Below, in pieces: positions 1-8,218 of a stretch of 64,000 nucleotides of DNA (the first letter of the stretch is position 1; each line of letters opens with the position of its first letter). The position numbers and the translations under genes are program-made. The notes under the pieces were generated by a model. The model was not told the origin of the DNA. It saw only the letters and a list, made by a program, of their open reading frames with translations, and did not search any database. Origin of the DNA: Paracrocinitomix mangrovi (GTDB lineage Bacteria > Bacteroidota > Bacteroidia > Flavobacteriales_D > Crocinitomicaceae); contig NZ_CP091819.1 in assembly GCF_019740355.2 (NCBI RefSeq), positions 2,666,001 through 2,730,000 of the forward strand, in the 5' to 3' direction.

Positions 1-244
1 CAAAATAAGTCACAGATAAAGAATCACCTTGTCTTGTCCAATCACCTTTGATGGTATCATTGTACCAGCCGTATTCAATGAATCTTAACCCGGCATCACT
101 TTGAGTGAAAATAATAAACTCTTGATGTTCAGTTTGACTGTTTTCTGAAATCCATTTACCTACTAATGGATCAGCTTTATCTTCCGAACAAGAACTGACC
201 AAAGCCAACAATCCCAGTAATAATATCGGAAGGAGTTTTTTCAA
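1..244 (-). CDS. Lipoprotein, lipocalin-like (3' part beyond window)
   Basis: The reading frame is open to the left edge, so only the N-terminal ~81 residues are present. It begins with a TTG codon, two bases after the stop of the upstream nuclease-like gene, and gives KKLLPILLLGLLALVSSC, a classical lipoprotein signal peptide with a lipobox cysteine near residue 19. The mature part reads LVGKWISENSQTE and later KGDWTRQGDSLSV, a pattern seen in small lipocalin-like (calycin) lipoproteins of Bacteroidota. No ATG lies in this frame near the signal peptide, so TTG is the only reasonable start. It is probably co-transcribed with the gene at 247-852. Function unknown; the lipocalin-like reading is an inference from a short stretch. 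Confidence 0.65.
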   Translation of the reverse strand, partial: MKKLLPILLLGLLALVSSCSEDKADPLVGKWISENSQTEHQEFIIFTQSDAGLRFIEYGWYNDTIKGDWTRQGDSLSVTYF

Positions 245-246
245 TA

Positions 247-852
247 TTAGTTTCTTTTGTTTAGCTCGTCACGAATTTCAGAAGCTCGTTCGTAATTTTC
301 TTGATCCAGCGCATCTTGTAACATACGGTTCAATTCCTCTTCAGTAAGGGCACTTAATTCGTTACCCCTGGCTTTAGGTGCAGCTTCTTTCGGCTCTTCA
401 GTTTCATCTTCATCACCAATTGATTTCACCTCATCCATTTCTTCTTCTAGCTGAATACCGGCAGAACTTAAAATATGTTCAAAAGTATAAACCGGACAAT
501 CACAACGAATACCAATAGCAATAGCATCTGAAGTTCTTGCGTCTATTTCAACTTCTTCACCGTTTTGATCACAAATTAATTTGGAATAAAATACTCCCTC
601 GATCAAATTATAAATTACAACTTCTTTGATTGCAACTTTAAAAGCCTCCGCAAATGATTTGAACAAATCATGTGTCAAAGGTCTTGATGGTTTCATGTTT
701 TCTAATTCAATGGCAATTGATTGAGCCTCAAAGCCTCCAATAATTATTGGTAATCTTCTAGCTCCATCTTTTTCAGACAGAACCAAGGCGTAAGCACCAG
801 ACTGAGTCTGGCTATATGATAGGCCTATTATTTTTAATTCAATCTTATCCAT
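247..852 (-). CDS. Bifunctional nuclease family protein (DUF151 + UVR motif)
   Basis: 201 residues. Residues ~1-135 match the BFN/DUF151 fold (start MDKIELKIIGLSYSQTQSG, then LPIIIGGFEAQSIAIEL and DARTSDAIAIGIR). The C-terminal ~35 residues (LTEEELNRMLQDALDQENYE onward) form a UvrB/UvrC-type motif joined by an acidic linker. The family is linked to DNase/RNase activity in plants and is widespread in bacteria without a firmly assigned role; the UVR tail is typical of Bacteroidota members. The start is the ATG at 850-852. The gene lies downstream of etfA on the same strand with a 56-base gap, and the lipoprotein starting at 244 follows it almost directly. The family call is firm; the biochemical role is not. 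Confidence 0.85.
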   Translation of the reverse strand: MDKIELKIIGLSYSQTQSGAYALVLSEKDGARRLPIIIGGFEAQSIAIELENMKPSRPLTHDLFKSFAEAFKVAIKEVVIYNLIEGVFYSKLICDQNGEEVEIDARTSDAIAIGIRCDCPVYTFEHILSSAGIQLEEEMDEVKSIGDEDETEEPKEAAPKARGNELSALTEEELNRMLQDALDQENYERASEIRDELNKRN

Positions 853-908
853 GAAAGAAAGAAGGATTCCATGATTATGATGGAATCCTTATCTAGTATG
901 CGAATGTA

Positions 909-1850
909 CTAATTTTGTGCTTTAAACTTCTCAATTTCGGCTGTTAATTTTGGCAACACTTCAAATGCATCACCAACAACTCCGTAATCAGCAGCTTTAA
1001 AGAATGGCGCTTCAGGATCAGTGTTGATAACAACTATCACTTTAGATCCGTTAACACCAGCTAAATGTTGAATTGCACCAGAAATTCCGGCAGCAATATA
1101 AAGGTTAGGTCTAATAGCAACACCTGTTTGACCAACGTGTTCGTGATGTGGTCTCCAACCGATATCAGCAACAGGTCTTGAACAAGCTGTAGCTGCTCCT
1201 AATGCTTTTGCCAAATCTTCAACGATTCCCCAGTTTTCAGGACCTTTTAATCCTCTACCTGCAGAAACCACTAATTCAGCTTCAGGCAATAAAATATCTC
1301 CTTCTTGTTTTCTTACTTCTTTCACTGTAATGCTAGCTCCACCAACTTCTGCGTTAAAATCTTCTACAGCAGCAGCAGCTCCTCCTTTTTCAATTTGCAG
1401 TGAATTAGGTGTTAAGGTAATTACCTTTTTAGCTGTTTTAACTGATACATTTCCAAACGCTTTCCCTGAGAAAACATTTACTTTAATTGTACCATCACCT
1501 GCAGGCAAAGCAACCGCTCCAGTAGCTAAACCAGCTTTTAATCTTGCAGAAACTCTAGGCGCAACAGCTCTACCTGTTAAATCTAAAGGCATAACAACTG
1601 TATCTGCTCCGGTAGCTTCAACCGCAGCAACAACCAATTTTGAAACTTGAGATGCATCATCAACAGTAACAGCTCTATTTACTAAAACCTTTGATGCCCC
1701 ACATTCACCTAAAACAGCTAATTGATCAGCAGCAATTCCTCCGTTAGTTAATACTGTAGTACTACCAATTTTACTTCCGTAATAAACAGCTTCCATTGCG
1801 GCTTTTGAAACTGAACCGCTAAGTGTATCTATATATACTAATACTGACAT
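909..1850 (-). CDS. etfA: Electron transfer flavoprotein subunit alpha
   Basis: 313 residues, normal length for EtfA/FixB. It holds the FAD-binding C-terminal domain: VVSAGRGLKGPENWGIVEDL, then GWRPHHEHVGQTGVAIRPN, then IAAGISGAIQHLAG and INTDPEAPFFKAADYGVVGD. The N-terminal domain (SVLVYIDTLSGSVSKAAMEA) is the one that pairs with EtfB. EtfAB is a soluble FAD/AMP heterodimer that carries electrons from acyl-CoA dehydrogenases and similar enzymes to ETF:quinone oxidoreductase. The gene follows etfB by 19 bases on the same strand, so the two are an operon and subunit ratio is presumably set by co-translation. Confidence 0.97.
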   Translation of the reverse strand: MSVLVYIDTLSGSVSKAAMEAVYYGSKIGSTTVLTNGGIAADQLAVLGECGASKVLVNRAVTVDDASQVSKLVVAAVEATGADTVVMPLDLTGRAVAPRVSARLKAGLATGAVALPAGDGTIKVNVFSGKAFGNVSVKTAKKVITLTPNSLQIEKGGAAAAVEDFNAEVGGASITVKEVRKQEGDILLPEAELVVSAGRGLKGPENWGIVEDLAKALGAATACSRPVADIGWRPHHEHVGQTGVAIRPNLYIAAGISGAIQHLAGVNGSKVIVVINTDPEAPFFKAADYGVVGDAFEVLPKLTAEIEKFKAQN

Positions 1851-1869
1851 ATTTTCTTCTTTAAATGGG

Positions 1870-2610
1870 TTAAATAACTTTCGCCTCGTTGTGTAACAAA
1901 CTCACTAATTCGGCCATGTTATCCGGATCAATGTATTTACAATCTCCTTTTGCTTCAGGCAATGCATAAGATTCAAAACTTGTTAAATCATCACATGCAG
2001 CTGGTTCAACAACTTCAAGAGGTTTAGTTCTTGCAGCCATAATTCCTCTCATATTAGGAATTCTCTGTTCAGCCATTCCTTTAGCAGCACTTAACACAAA
2101 TGGTCCGTTTACTTCAACTACCTCAACTCCACCTTTCATTTCTCTATCAATAGTAGCAGTTGACCCATTCATTTCTAGTTTAGTAGCTAAAGAAACATAT
2201 GGTAGATTTAATAACTCAGCAATCATTCCTCCAACTTGAGAACCATTGTAGTTAATTGTTTCCTTACCACAAAGAATCATGTCAAACCCTTTGTCTTTAG
2301 CATATTCAGCAATTTGAAAAGCTGTAAAATAAGCATCTTTAGGATCAGCATTAACTCTTACAGCATTGTCTGCTCCAATTGCTAAAGCTTTACGAATTGT
2401 AGCGTCATCAGCTGCGCCACCAACAGTAATAGTGGTAACATCACCACCTAAAGATTCTTTCAATTCTAATGCTCTTACTAATGCATACCACTCATCATAC
2501 GGATTGACAATATATTGAACTCCCGCCTCATTAAACTTAGTGTTATTGTCGGTGAACTCAATCTTTGAAGTCGTATCCGGTGCTTTTGAAATACAAACTA
2601 AAAATTTCAT
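1870..2610 (-). CDS. etfB: Electron transfer flavoprotein subunit beta
   Basis: 246 residues, normal for EtfB/FixA. Family motifs are visible: MKFLVCISKAPDTTSKIEF at the start, YDEWYALVRALELKE, then LCGKETINYNGSQVGGMIAE, the ETF beta signature region, and RIPNMRGIMAARTKPLEV near the end. It binds AMP and docks the dehydrogenase partner; FAD sits mainly in EtfA. The start is the ATG at 2608-2610. It is first in a two-gene operon with etfA. A candidate promoter lies about 120-140 bases upstream. No dehydrogenase gene is adjacent, so the electron donor cannot be named from context. Confidence 0.97.
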   Translation of the reverse strand: MKFLVCISKAPDTTSKIEFTDNNTKFNEAGVQYIVNPYDEWYALVRALELKESLGGDVTTITVGGAADDATIRKALAIGADNAVRVNADPKDAYFTAFQIAEYAKDKGFDMILCGKETINYNGSQVGGMIAELLNLPYVSLATKLEMNGSTATIDREMKGGVEVVEVNGPFVLSAAKGMAEQRIPNMRGIMAARTKPLEVVEPAACDDLTSFESYALPEAKGDCKYIDPDNMAELVSLLHNEAKVI

Positions 2611-2731
2611 CTTATATTATTATACTATTTTGTTTATTATCAAGGGATTGACCCCGTTATAGATTAATTATTTCTGATCTCAAAATATCAATACCTTTCT
2701 TCAATCAGAACCACCTGAATTAGGCGGGCAT

Positions 2732-2748
2732 CAAATTTATCAAAAATA
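2732..2748 (-). promoter_or_regulatory. Candidate -7 elements for etfBA
   Basis: On the minus strand two overlapping-range matches to the Bacteroidota -7 consensus TAnnTTTG occur, TATTTTTG (2748-2741) and TAAATTTG (2739-2732), about 120-140 bases before the etfB start. No convincing -33 TTTG at the usual spacing was found, so this is a weak call. Confidence 0.25.
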
Positions 2749-2792
2749 TACTCACAACCTTGAGTTAAACCCTATTTTTTTGGATAAATTTA

Positions 2793-3320
2793 TTATGCAC
2801 GAATAACATTTATGATTTCGTCATCTAGCGGATCAGTGCCACTTCTATACCTGCGCAACAATTTACCGTCTGCATCCAATATGAATTTTTCAAAATTCCA
2901 TTTAATGTCTCCGGTAAAATCAGGATTGTCTTGAGCACATAACCATTTAAAAATTGGACTAATGTCTACCCCATTAACTGAGACCTTAGCCGCCATTGTA
3001 AAAGTAACTCCGTAGTTTTTCTTACAAAACTCTGCTATTTCATCATTGGTTCCGGGTTCTTGTGCACCATAGTTATTTGCAGGAAAGCCAATCACAACAA
3101 CTTTATCACCATACTGATCATGTAAGGCTTGTAATTGCTCGTACTGCGGAGTATAACCACATTCTGAAGCCGCATTAAAAATCAATATTTTTTTCCCTTT
3201 GAAATCAGCAAATGATTTTGTTTTGCCATCCAGGGTTTCAAATTCAAATTCGTGAATACTCTTTTGAGATAAAGAAGTTAGTGACATAGTAATTGCTATT
3301 AGTAAAATAAATTTCTTCAT
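2793..3320 (-). CDS. Glutathione peroxidase family protein, exported
   Basis: 175 residues with an N-terminal signal peptide (MKKFILLIAITMSLTSLSQ) and then a full glutathione peroxidase-like thioredoxin fold. The peroxidatic cysteine is Cys54 in FNAASECGYTPQY. The usual FPCNQFG-QEPG loop is present as GFPANNYGAQEPG, so the Cys and Gln of the classical loop are replaced by Ala and Asn; the Trp of the active site is in IKWNFEKFIL. Members of this family reduce hydrogen or lipid peroxides, normally with thioredoxin-like reductants in bacteria. Export suggests a periplasmic role. It stands alone, divergent from the gene at 3464. Family assignment is firm; reductant and substrate are not known. 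Confidence 0.9.
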   Translation of the reverse strand: MKKFILLIAITMSLTSLSQKSIHEFEFETLDGKTKSFADFKGKKILIFNAASECGYTPQYEQLQALHDQYGDKVVVIGFPANNYGAQEPGTNDEIAEFCKKNYGVTFTMAAKVSVNGVDISPIFKWLCAQDNPDFTGDIKWNFEKFILDADGKLLRRYRSGTDPLDDEIINVIRA

Positions 3321-3399
3321 GTTTTTATTATGTAGAACAACTGAATTGTCATTTTGATCAATCAGATCTAAAATTAATACAAATTAGAAACATGTTTAT

Positions 3400-3432
3400 T
3401 TTTGAAGCAACGATAAATAAATTATATCTTTC
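3400..3432 (+). promoter_or_regulatory. Candidate promoter for the 3464 lipoprotein operon
   Basis: TTTTG at 3400-3404 and TATCTTTC at 3425-3432 are separated by 20 bases, close to the Bacteroidota -33 TTTG / -7 TAnnTTTG arrangement with one mismatch in the last position. The predicted start would be about 25 bases before the ATG at 3464. Confidence 0.35.
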
Positions 3433-3463
3433 AAAGCCTTAATTTGCATTATATATGATGATT

Positions 3464-4048
3464 ATGAGAAAACTAACAATAATGTCAATAGGACTTTTGT
3501 TCTTTGCATGTGGTAGTGAAGAATCAACAGAAACCACTACTGAAAGCAGCAACATTTCAGAGGAATCAACTGAAATTGTAGATGAAAACACCGTTGAAGA
3601 GAATGTTGAAGTAAATGGGAACAAACCGTTTTTCATAGAAGATTTTCCACATAATTGGATCCAATTAAGTCCATCAGAAGAGTCAGAAAATGTCATGGTA
3701 ATTGATGAATACTGTGACGCGGGCACACCATCTATGGAATGGGTTGCACAAAAAGGAGAAAGTTGGTTAGTTACAATGATGTATGGACAAGATGCCGAAC
3801 AATTTGATCTAACAAATTTTGAAGCACACGAAGAAGTGACTGGTGTCAACTCTATAATTAAAGGAACATTTGACCTTACATCTCATTATGCAGATGGAAA
3901 AGATTATCATGTGAATTTTGAATGGGATAAGGCTGAACACCATTGCAAATTTGAGAACATGGGTTTTGAATGCCCATACTTTGTAAGCAGTCAAGACAAA
4001 ACAAATTTTCAAGTTATTAAAGAAGATTGCGAAGATTTTTGGCAATAA
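3464..4048 (+). CDS. Unknown lipoprotein
   Basis: 194 residues from the ATG at 3464; in-frame ATGs at 3455 and 3458 would add two or three residues, but the signal peptide MRKLTIMSIGLLFFACG is best formed from 3464. The lipobox is FFAC with Cys at about residue 16, followed by an acidic Ser/Thr/Glu-rich linker. The mature region has several aromatic and cysteine residues (WLVTMMYGQDAEQFDL, later HHCKFENMGFECPYF) but matches no family I recognise. Three bases separate it from the aminotransferase that follows, so they are probably co-transcribed. Function unknown. Confidence 0.75.
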   Translation: MRKLTIMSIGLLFFACGSEESTETTTESSNISEESTEIVDENTVEENVEVNGNKPFFIEDFPHNWIQLSPSEESENVMVIDEYCDAGTPSMEWVAQKGESWLVTMMYGQDAEQFDLTNFEAHEEVTGVNSIIKGTFDLTSHYADGKDYHVNFEWDKAEHHCKFENMGFECPYFVSSQDKTNFQVIKEDCEDFWQ

Positions 4049-4051
4049 AAT

Positions 4052-5209
4052 ATGAAGTCAATATTTACACTTAGAGAAGATATACATTATCTTAATCATG
4101 GTTCCTTTGGGGCAGTTCCAAAAGTTGTTTTTGAAACATATCAGAACTTTCAAAAAGAGCTGGCTGCAGAACCGCTTCAGTTCATGATAAAAAATGGGCC
4201 TGCTCATATGGAAGTTTCCAAAAAAGCATTGGCGGATTACATTAATTGTGACTATACTGATTTGGTTTATGTTACCAATCCAACAACGGCCATTAACATT
4301 GTTGCCCGAAGTTTAAAACTCAATGAAGGAGATGAAATATTGACTACTAACCATGAGTACGGCGCAATGGATCGTACCTGGAACTATTACTGCAGAAAAG
4401 TAGGAGCCAAATATGTTCAGCAAGAAATTCCTATCCCCATTCAATCAAAAGAAGACTTTCTTCAACATTTTTGGAAAGGCTTGACCACTAACACCAAGGT
4501 GATTTTCATCTCCCAAATTACAAGTGCAACAGCTTTGATATTTCCGGTAAAAGAGATTTGTGATAGGGCCAGAGAATTGGGAATATTAACTATAGTTGAC
4601 GGCGCCCATGTACCAGCTCATATTCCTTTAGATATTAAAGAATTAAATGCGGACATCTATACCGGAGCTTGTCATAAATGGATGATGTCCCCTTTAGGCA
4701 GTTCATTTTTACATGTAAAAAAAGAACATCAAACATGGATAGATCCCCTAATAATTAGCTGGGGTTATGAAGCACAATTCCCTTCTGAATCGCAGTTTCA
4801 AGATTATCATCAAATGCAGGGGACAAGAGATTTTTCAGCTTTTTTAACTACACCAGCTTGTCTACAGTTTATTAAGGAAAATGACTGGGAAACCAAAACA
4901 GCTGAAGCTAAAAAGATATTGCATAACTATTATCCAATTGTGGCAAAAGAAATAGACAGTAAACCTATTGCACCATTAGAAAATGAGTTTCTGGGCCAAA
5001 TTGTAAGTATTCCTATTCGTACACCAAATGCTCAAGAGCTAAAAGGAATATTATACAATCAATATAAAATTGAAATACCAGTTTTTGACAATATGGGACC
5101 TGGGAAGTTTTTGCGCATTTCATATCAACCATATAATACTGAAGATGATATGAATGCTCTTATTGATGCACTTAGAAAAATCAAAACTTCCACCTCTTTG
5201 ATTCAATGA
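4052..5209 (+). CDS. Class V aminotransferase (isopenicillin N epimerase-like)
   Basis: 385 residues with a fold-type I PLP-enzyme layout. Near the N terminus is YLNHGSFGAVPKVV, typical of the isopenicillin-N-epimerase-like subgroup. The aspartate that pairs with the PLP ring nitrogen is in IVDGAHVPAHIPLDI, and the Schiff-base lysine is Lys209 in GACHKWMMSPLGSSFL. The C-terminal small domain ends around residue 380. The reaction cannot be deduced: this subgroup includes epimerases, desulfurases and transaminases. No cysteine-rich sulfur-transfer loop is evident, which argues against a desulfurase. Its stop overlaps the start of the next gene by four bases (ATGA), so it is translationally coupled to the VanZ-like protein. 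Confidence 0.88.
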   Translation: MKSIFTLREDIHYLNHGSFGAVPKVVFETYQNFQKELAAEPLQFMIKNGPAHMEVSKKALADYINCDYTDLVYVTNPTTAINIVARSLKLNEGDEILTTNHEYGAMDRTWNYYCRKVGAKYVQQEIPIPIQSKEDFLQHFWKGLTTNTKVIFISQITSATALIFPVKEICDRARELGILTIVDGAHVPAHIPLDIKELNADIYTGACHKWMMSPLGSSFLHVKKEHQTWIDPLIISWGYEAQFPSESQFQDYHQMQGTRDFSAFLTTPACLQFIKENDWETKTAEAKKILHNYYPIVAKEIDSKPIAPLENEFLGQIVSIPIRTPNAQELKGILYNQYKIEIPVFDNMGPGKFLRISYQPYNTEDDMNALIDALRKIKTSTSLIQ

Positions 5210-5628
5210 AATCTTTGAATGATAAAACCAGATTTATTGTTGGAATCATTTATGTTTTCTTCTTTATTTATCTTCTATTCTTTGCTCCATTTAGGCATAA
5301 TACTTTAACAGAAGTTAATCTCATTCCGTTCAAAACAACGGCCGAACAATTAAGCCCATTCTTTAATTCTAATGACACAGTAAGTGTTGAATATTTCCTT
5401 TATATCTGCTTAATGATATTTGGAAACCTGTTATTTCTGTTGCCCATTCCCATTTTGTTTCAATTGGATTGGAAGGGAACAAAAAAATGGGCAGCTATAA
5501 TTTTGCTACCCATTATTATAGAATTAATTCAATATTTCTTTCAGGTAGGCTCGGCCGATATTGATGACATTATTTTCAACTCAACTGGCTTTGCCTTAGG
5601 TTTTTGGCTGCGTAAAAAACGTTTTTAA
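5206..5628 (+). CDS. VanZ-like family membrane protein
   Basis: 140 residues with about four hydrophobic segments (near residues 8-27, 62-80, 95-110, 118-135). The sequence NLIPFKTT after the first segment and IIIELIQYFF...ADIDDIIFNSTGFALGFWL in the C-terminal half are the hallmark pattern of the VanZ-like domain. VanZ proteins are small inner-membrane proteins; the founding member raises teicoplanin resistance, but most chromosomal copies have no known role. It is the last gene of the 3464-5628 group, and its TAA directly abuts the TAA of pepT on the other strand. Confidence 0.85.
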   Translation: MKSLNDKTRFIVGIIYVFFFIYLLFFAPFRHNTLTEVNLIPFKTTAEQLSPFFNSNDTVSVEYFLYICLMIFGNLLFLLPIPILFQLDWKGTKKWAAIILLPIIIELIQYFFQVGSADIDDIIFNSTGFALGFWLRKKRF

Positions 5629-6885
5629 TTATGCTTTTTCTTCCCAAATTGCAATAAGGTGAGCCATTGTAGTTACGGCTTTCTGCATATCCTGAACACT
5701 AACATACTCGTGTTTTGAATGAATACCCATTTCACCTGTAAACAAGTTAGGGCAAGGTAAGCCCATAAAAGACAATCTTGAGCCATCAGTACCACCTCTA
5801 ATTATTACCGGTTTTGGTTGTACCCCAGCTCTTTCCATTGCTGCAATCGCATTATCTGTAACAAAAGGCACCTCTTGGATAACTTCTTTCATATTACGAT
5901 ACTGCTCAGTTACTTTAAATTCTGCAGTAACTCCCTGGGTTTTATATTTCTCAACTACACTATTTAAAATGCCTTCCAATTTGTCTTCATACTCTTTCAG
6001 CTTTGCAGTAATATGATCTCTTATGATGAATTTTACTGTTGCCTTTTCCATTATTGCATTGAATGAAGTAGGATGAACAAAACCTTCTCTTTTTTCAGTA
6101 GTTTCAGGAGACCAGGCACTTTTTGGTAATGCATCAACAAACTCACTTGCCACCTTAATAGCATTCACCATTTTATTTTTTGCATAACCCGGATGCGCAG
6201 AAACACCATTAATTATTACCTCAACCGCATCTGCAGAAAAACTTTCATCTTCAATTGACCCTAAAACACCACCATCAAGTGTATAACCATAATCAGCATT
6301 TAATCTCCCCATGTCAACATGATCTACCCCTTTTCCTATTTCTTCATCAGGCGTAAATAAAATTCTAATTGTGCCATGCTCAAATCCAGGATCCTTCATC
6401 ATAAATGCAGCAAAATCCATTATACAAGCGACACCAGCTTTATCATCCGCGCCCAATAAAGTTAAACCGCTTGCAGTAATAATATCATCACCAATTTTTT
6501 CCTTTAAATAAGGGTGCTTTTCTGTAGTAATCACTTGAGAATTATCATCAGGTAAAGTGATAGGAGCTCCGTCATAATTTTTATGCAAAATTGGTTTTAC
6601 ATCTTTACCTGAACAATCAGGAGCAGTATCCATATGCGCACAAAAGCAAATTGTAGGAACATTTTTAGAGGTATTCGCCGGAATTGTAGCATAAACATAT
6701 CCCCATTCATCCATTTCAGCATCATTAATACCCAACTCTTTTAATTCCTCAACCAAAACTTTACCCAAATCTTTTTGCTTCATGCTTGAAGGAAAGGTTT
6801 CTGAATTAGGATCCGCTTCGGTATCAATCTTTGCGTATTTAATAAATCTATCTGCTACTGAAAAAGTGTATTTGTCAATGTTCAT
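5629..6885 (-). CDS. pepT: Peptidase T (tripeptide aminopeptidase)
   Basis: 418 residues, the usual PepT length. M20 metallopeptidase metal and catalytic motifs occur in order: FCAHMDTAPD (zinc His and catalytic Asp), GADDKAGVA (bridging Asp), FTPDEEIGKGVDH (catalytic Glu plus zinc Glu), YTLDGG (zinc Asp), and GEMGIHSKHEYV (zinc His) at the end. The dimerisation lid lies between. PepT removes the N-terminal residue from tripeptides in the cytoplasm. It begins at the ATG at 6883-6885 and is apparently monocistronic, with the convergent VanZ-like gene ending exactly where it ends. Confidence 0.96.
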   Translation of the reverse strand: MNIDKYTFSVADRFIKYAKIDTEADPNSETFPSSMKQKDLGKVLVEELKELGINDAEMDEWGYVYATIPANTSKNVPTICFCAHMDTAPDCSGKDVKPILHKNYDGAPITLPDDNSQVITTEKHPYLKEKIGDDIITASGLTLLGADDKAGVACIMDFAAFMMKDPGFEHGTIRILFTPDEEIGKGVDHVDMGRLNADYGYTLDGGVLGSIEDESFSADAVEVIINGVSAHPGYAKNKMVNAIKVASEFVDALPKSAWSPETTEKREGFVHPTSFNAIMEKATVKFIIRDHITAKLKEYEDKLEGILNSVVEKYKTQGVTAEFKVTEQYRNMKEVIQEVPFVTDNAIAAMERAGVQPKPVIIRGGTDGSRLSFMGLPCPNLFTGEMGIHSKHEYVSVQDMQKAVTTMAHLIAIWEEKA

Positions 6886-7508
6886 TTTTTGATGTTTTTC
6901 TTGATGGAGGGTAAAAATAGAAAAAGCAAATTAACTAGTATTCCATTTCTCCAAATGAGATTGTCAAAATGAAACAAAAAATCAAAACAGGATTACCAAA
7001 CAAATGCATATAAACAAGGGGGAATTTTGGGTCCCTTAAAAAAAGAGACCCCATTCCTTCCCATAGTAAGTAGCGTTCAAGGCTTGAGCGCTGTGTATTT
7101 ATTGTGTAGAGTTTTACAAAATGAAATGCTGATATCAGCACAATGAAGTCTAAAACTTGAATTAAAATATGGCATAGGTATTCTTGGTTGGCCCTTATAG
7201 AGACAACAAATCAATTGCCAATAAGGCAACAATTAGACTTCTAAGTCGAGTATGAACGGAGATAATTCCAGAAAAAACAGAAGAAACAAACTGATGCTCA
7301 GAACAAGCATCTGTACTTAAAGTAATATTTCTATCTAACATTCAACATACAATCGAATTAGGCCCTTCGAGGTTTCGATACAGGATTTTAAATACCTGTT
7401 CTCAAGGAGATCACGAAGAACTAGGGCTAAATTACTACATTTTAGTATTCGAAGCAACTAAAATTTCAATTAGCTGAATATTTAACAATTAATTAATCCT
7501 TTTAAGAC
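6886..7508. other. Gene-poor intergenic stretch with an imperfect inverted repeat
   Basis: No convincing coding region lies here. A 68-codon frame on the minus strand (6935-7141) has no homologous look, no start signal, and I do not call it. The stretch contains a short GGGTC/GACCC stem near 7027-7050 and a longer imperfect inverted repeat at 7359-7430. It may contain the pepT promoter at its left end and remnants of a decayed element at its right end. Confidence 0.5.
7359..7430. repeat. Imperfect inverted repeat, REP/MITE-like
   Basis: The left arm runs TTAGGCCC TTCGAGG ... ACAGG and the right arm CCTGT ... CGAAG ... GGGCTAA, so the outermost bases (TTAG.GCCC with GGGCTAA), a middle block (CTTCG with CGAAG) and the inner ACAGG/CCTGT all pair around an AT-rich centre. 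This is the kind of intergenic palindrome often dispersed in Bacteroidota genomes. Only one copy is in the window, so repeat status is unproven. Confidence 0.35.
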
Positions 7509-8153
7509 TTAGTACATGCGGATTTTCTTGACTTCAGCTTCTGCAGGAACTACAGAAAAAGACAACTCTTGCATGTCGGCACTACCCTTTGCTTTTTTCT
7601 TTATATCCATTGGATCTAAAATAAACTGCACTCCAACTAAAGTTTCAGAATCCATGAAATACTGATCCCTTGTTTTATCGTACCATATTTTTGCATCAGC
7701 AAAAGCTTCCTTAAATTTTTCAACTGAGCTACCAACTTTGATACCTTCTTGGGTTTCATAATAATTTGAAATCACAAGAATTTCTTTAATTGTTTTATCA
7801 AAGTGATTTTCATCTGATCCTTGATTCATAATCAATTCAGCCACATCTTCAAGCTGATTAAATATCACATTATGAGTATGTTCTATGGTATTCCCTTCAA
7901 CTGTCTCTTCTTCTATAAATTGCCTCATTTTCAATTCTTCAGGCAACTTAGTTGGCACAGGTTTGCCCATTTCAAAAATACCAACTACATTTTCTGATAT
8001 AGTAATTGAATTAACAATCTCAACTTCTTCTACATTTTCAGTATTCTGAACAGTCGTGTCTTGCTCAGTTGTTGTGTTTTCTGTTTCAGACTCAGAACCA
8101 CCACAAGAAATAAATGCAGGAATGATTAACAGGGAATAGACTAACTTTTTCAT
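7509..8153 (-). CDS. Unknown lipoprotein
   Basis: 214 residues from the ATG at 8151-8153; a TTG two codons upstream is less likely. The N terminus MKKLVYSLLIIPAFISCGG is a lipoprotein signal with the lipobox Cys at about residue 17, then a Thr/Glu-rich linker to about residue 50. The body holds a pattern LVISNYYETQEGIKVGSSVEKFKEAF, reminiscent of small lipoprotein domains in which a strand is followed by G-I-K-V-G-S; YFMDSETLVGVQFILDP lies in the last third. I do not recognise a named family with certainty. It is flanked by a long intergenic region on one side and the MiaE-like gene on the other. Confidence 0.7.
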   Translation of the reverse strand: MKKLVYSLLIIPAFISCGGSESETENTTTEQDTTVQNTENVEEVEIVNSITISENVVGIFEMGKPVPTKLPEELKMRQFIEEETVEGNTIEHTHNVIFNQLEDVAELIMNQGSDENHFDKTIKEILVISNYYETQEGIKVGSSVEKFKEAFADAKIWYDKTRDQYFMDSETLVGVQFILDPMDIKKKAKGSADMQELSFSVVPAEAEVKKIRMY

Positions 8154-8218
8154 TAACAAGGGATTTAGCGATTAATCAAATGTATAAATTCGTGCATATT
8201 TTTCCAAAAAAGATTTCA

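Noticed and set aside
1330-1650. 106-codon plus-strand frame opposite etfA
   Set aside because: It is a shadow of the well-supported etfA reading frame on the other strand; the many other long frames opposite or overlapping clear genes were set aside for the same reason.
4052-5209. Cysteine desulfurase (SufS/IscS) identity for the class V aminotransferase
   Set aside because: The N-terminal HGSFG pattern fits the epimerase-like subgroup, no catalytic Cys loop is evident near the C terminus, and no suf/isc genes adjoin it.
6935-7141. 68-codon frame on the minus strand with one hydrophobic segment
   Set aside because: No start-site signal, no family resemblance, and it lies in a low-complexity intergenic stretch; it is no longer than expected by chance.
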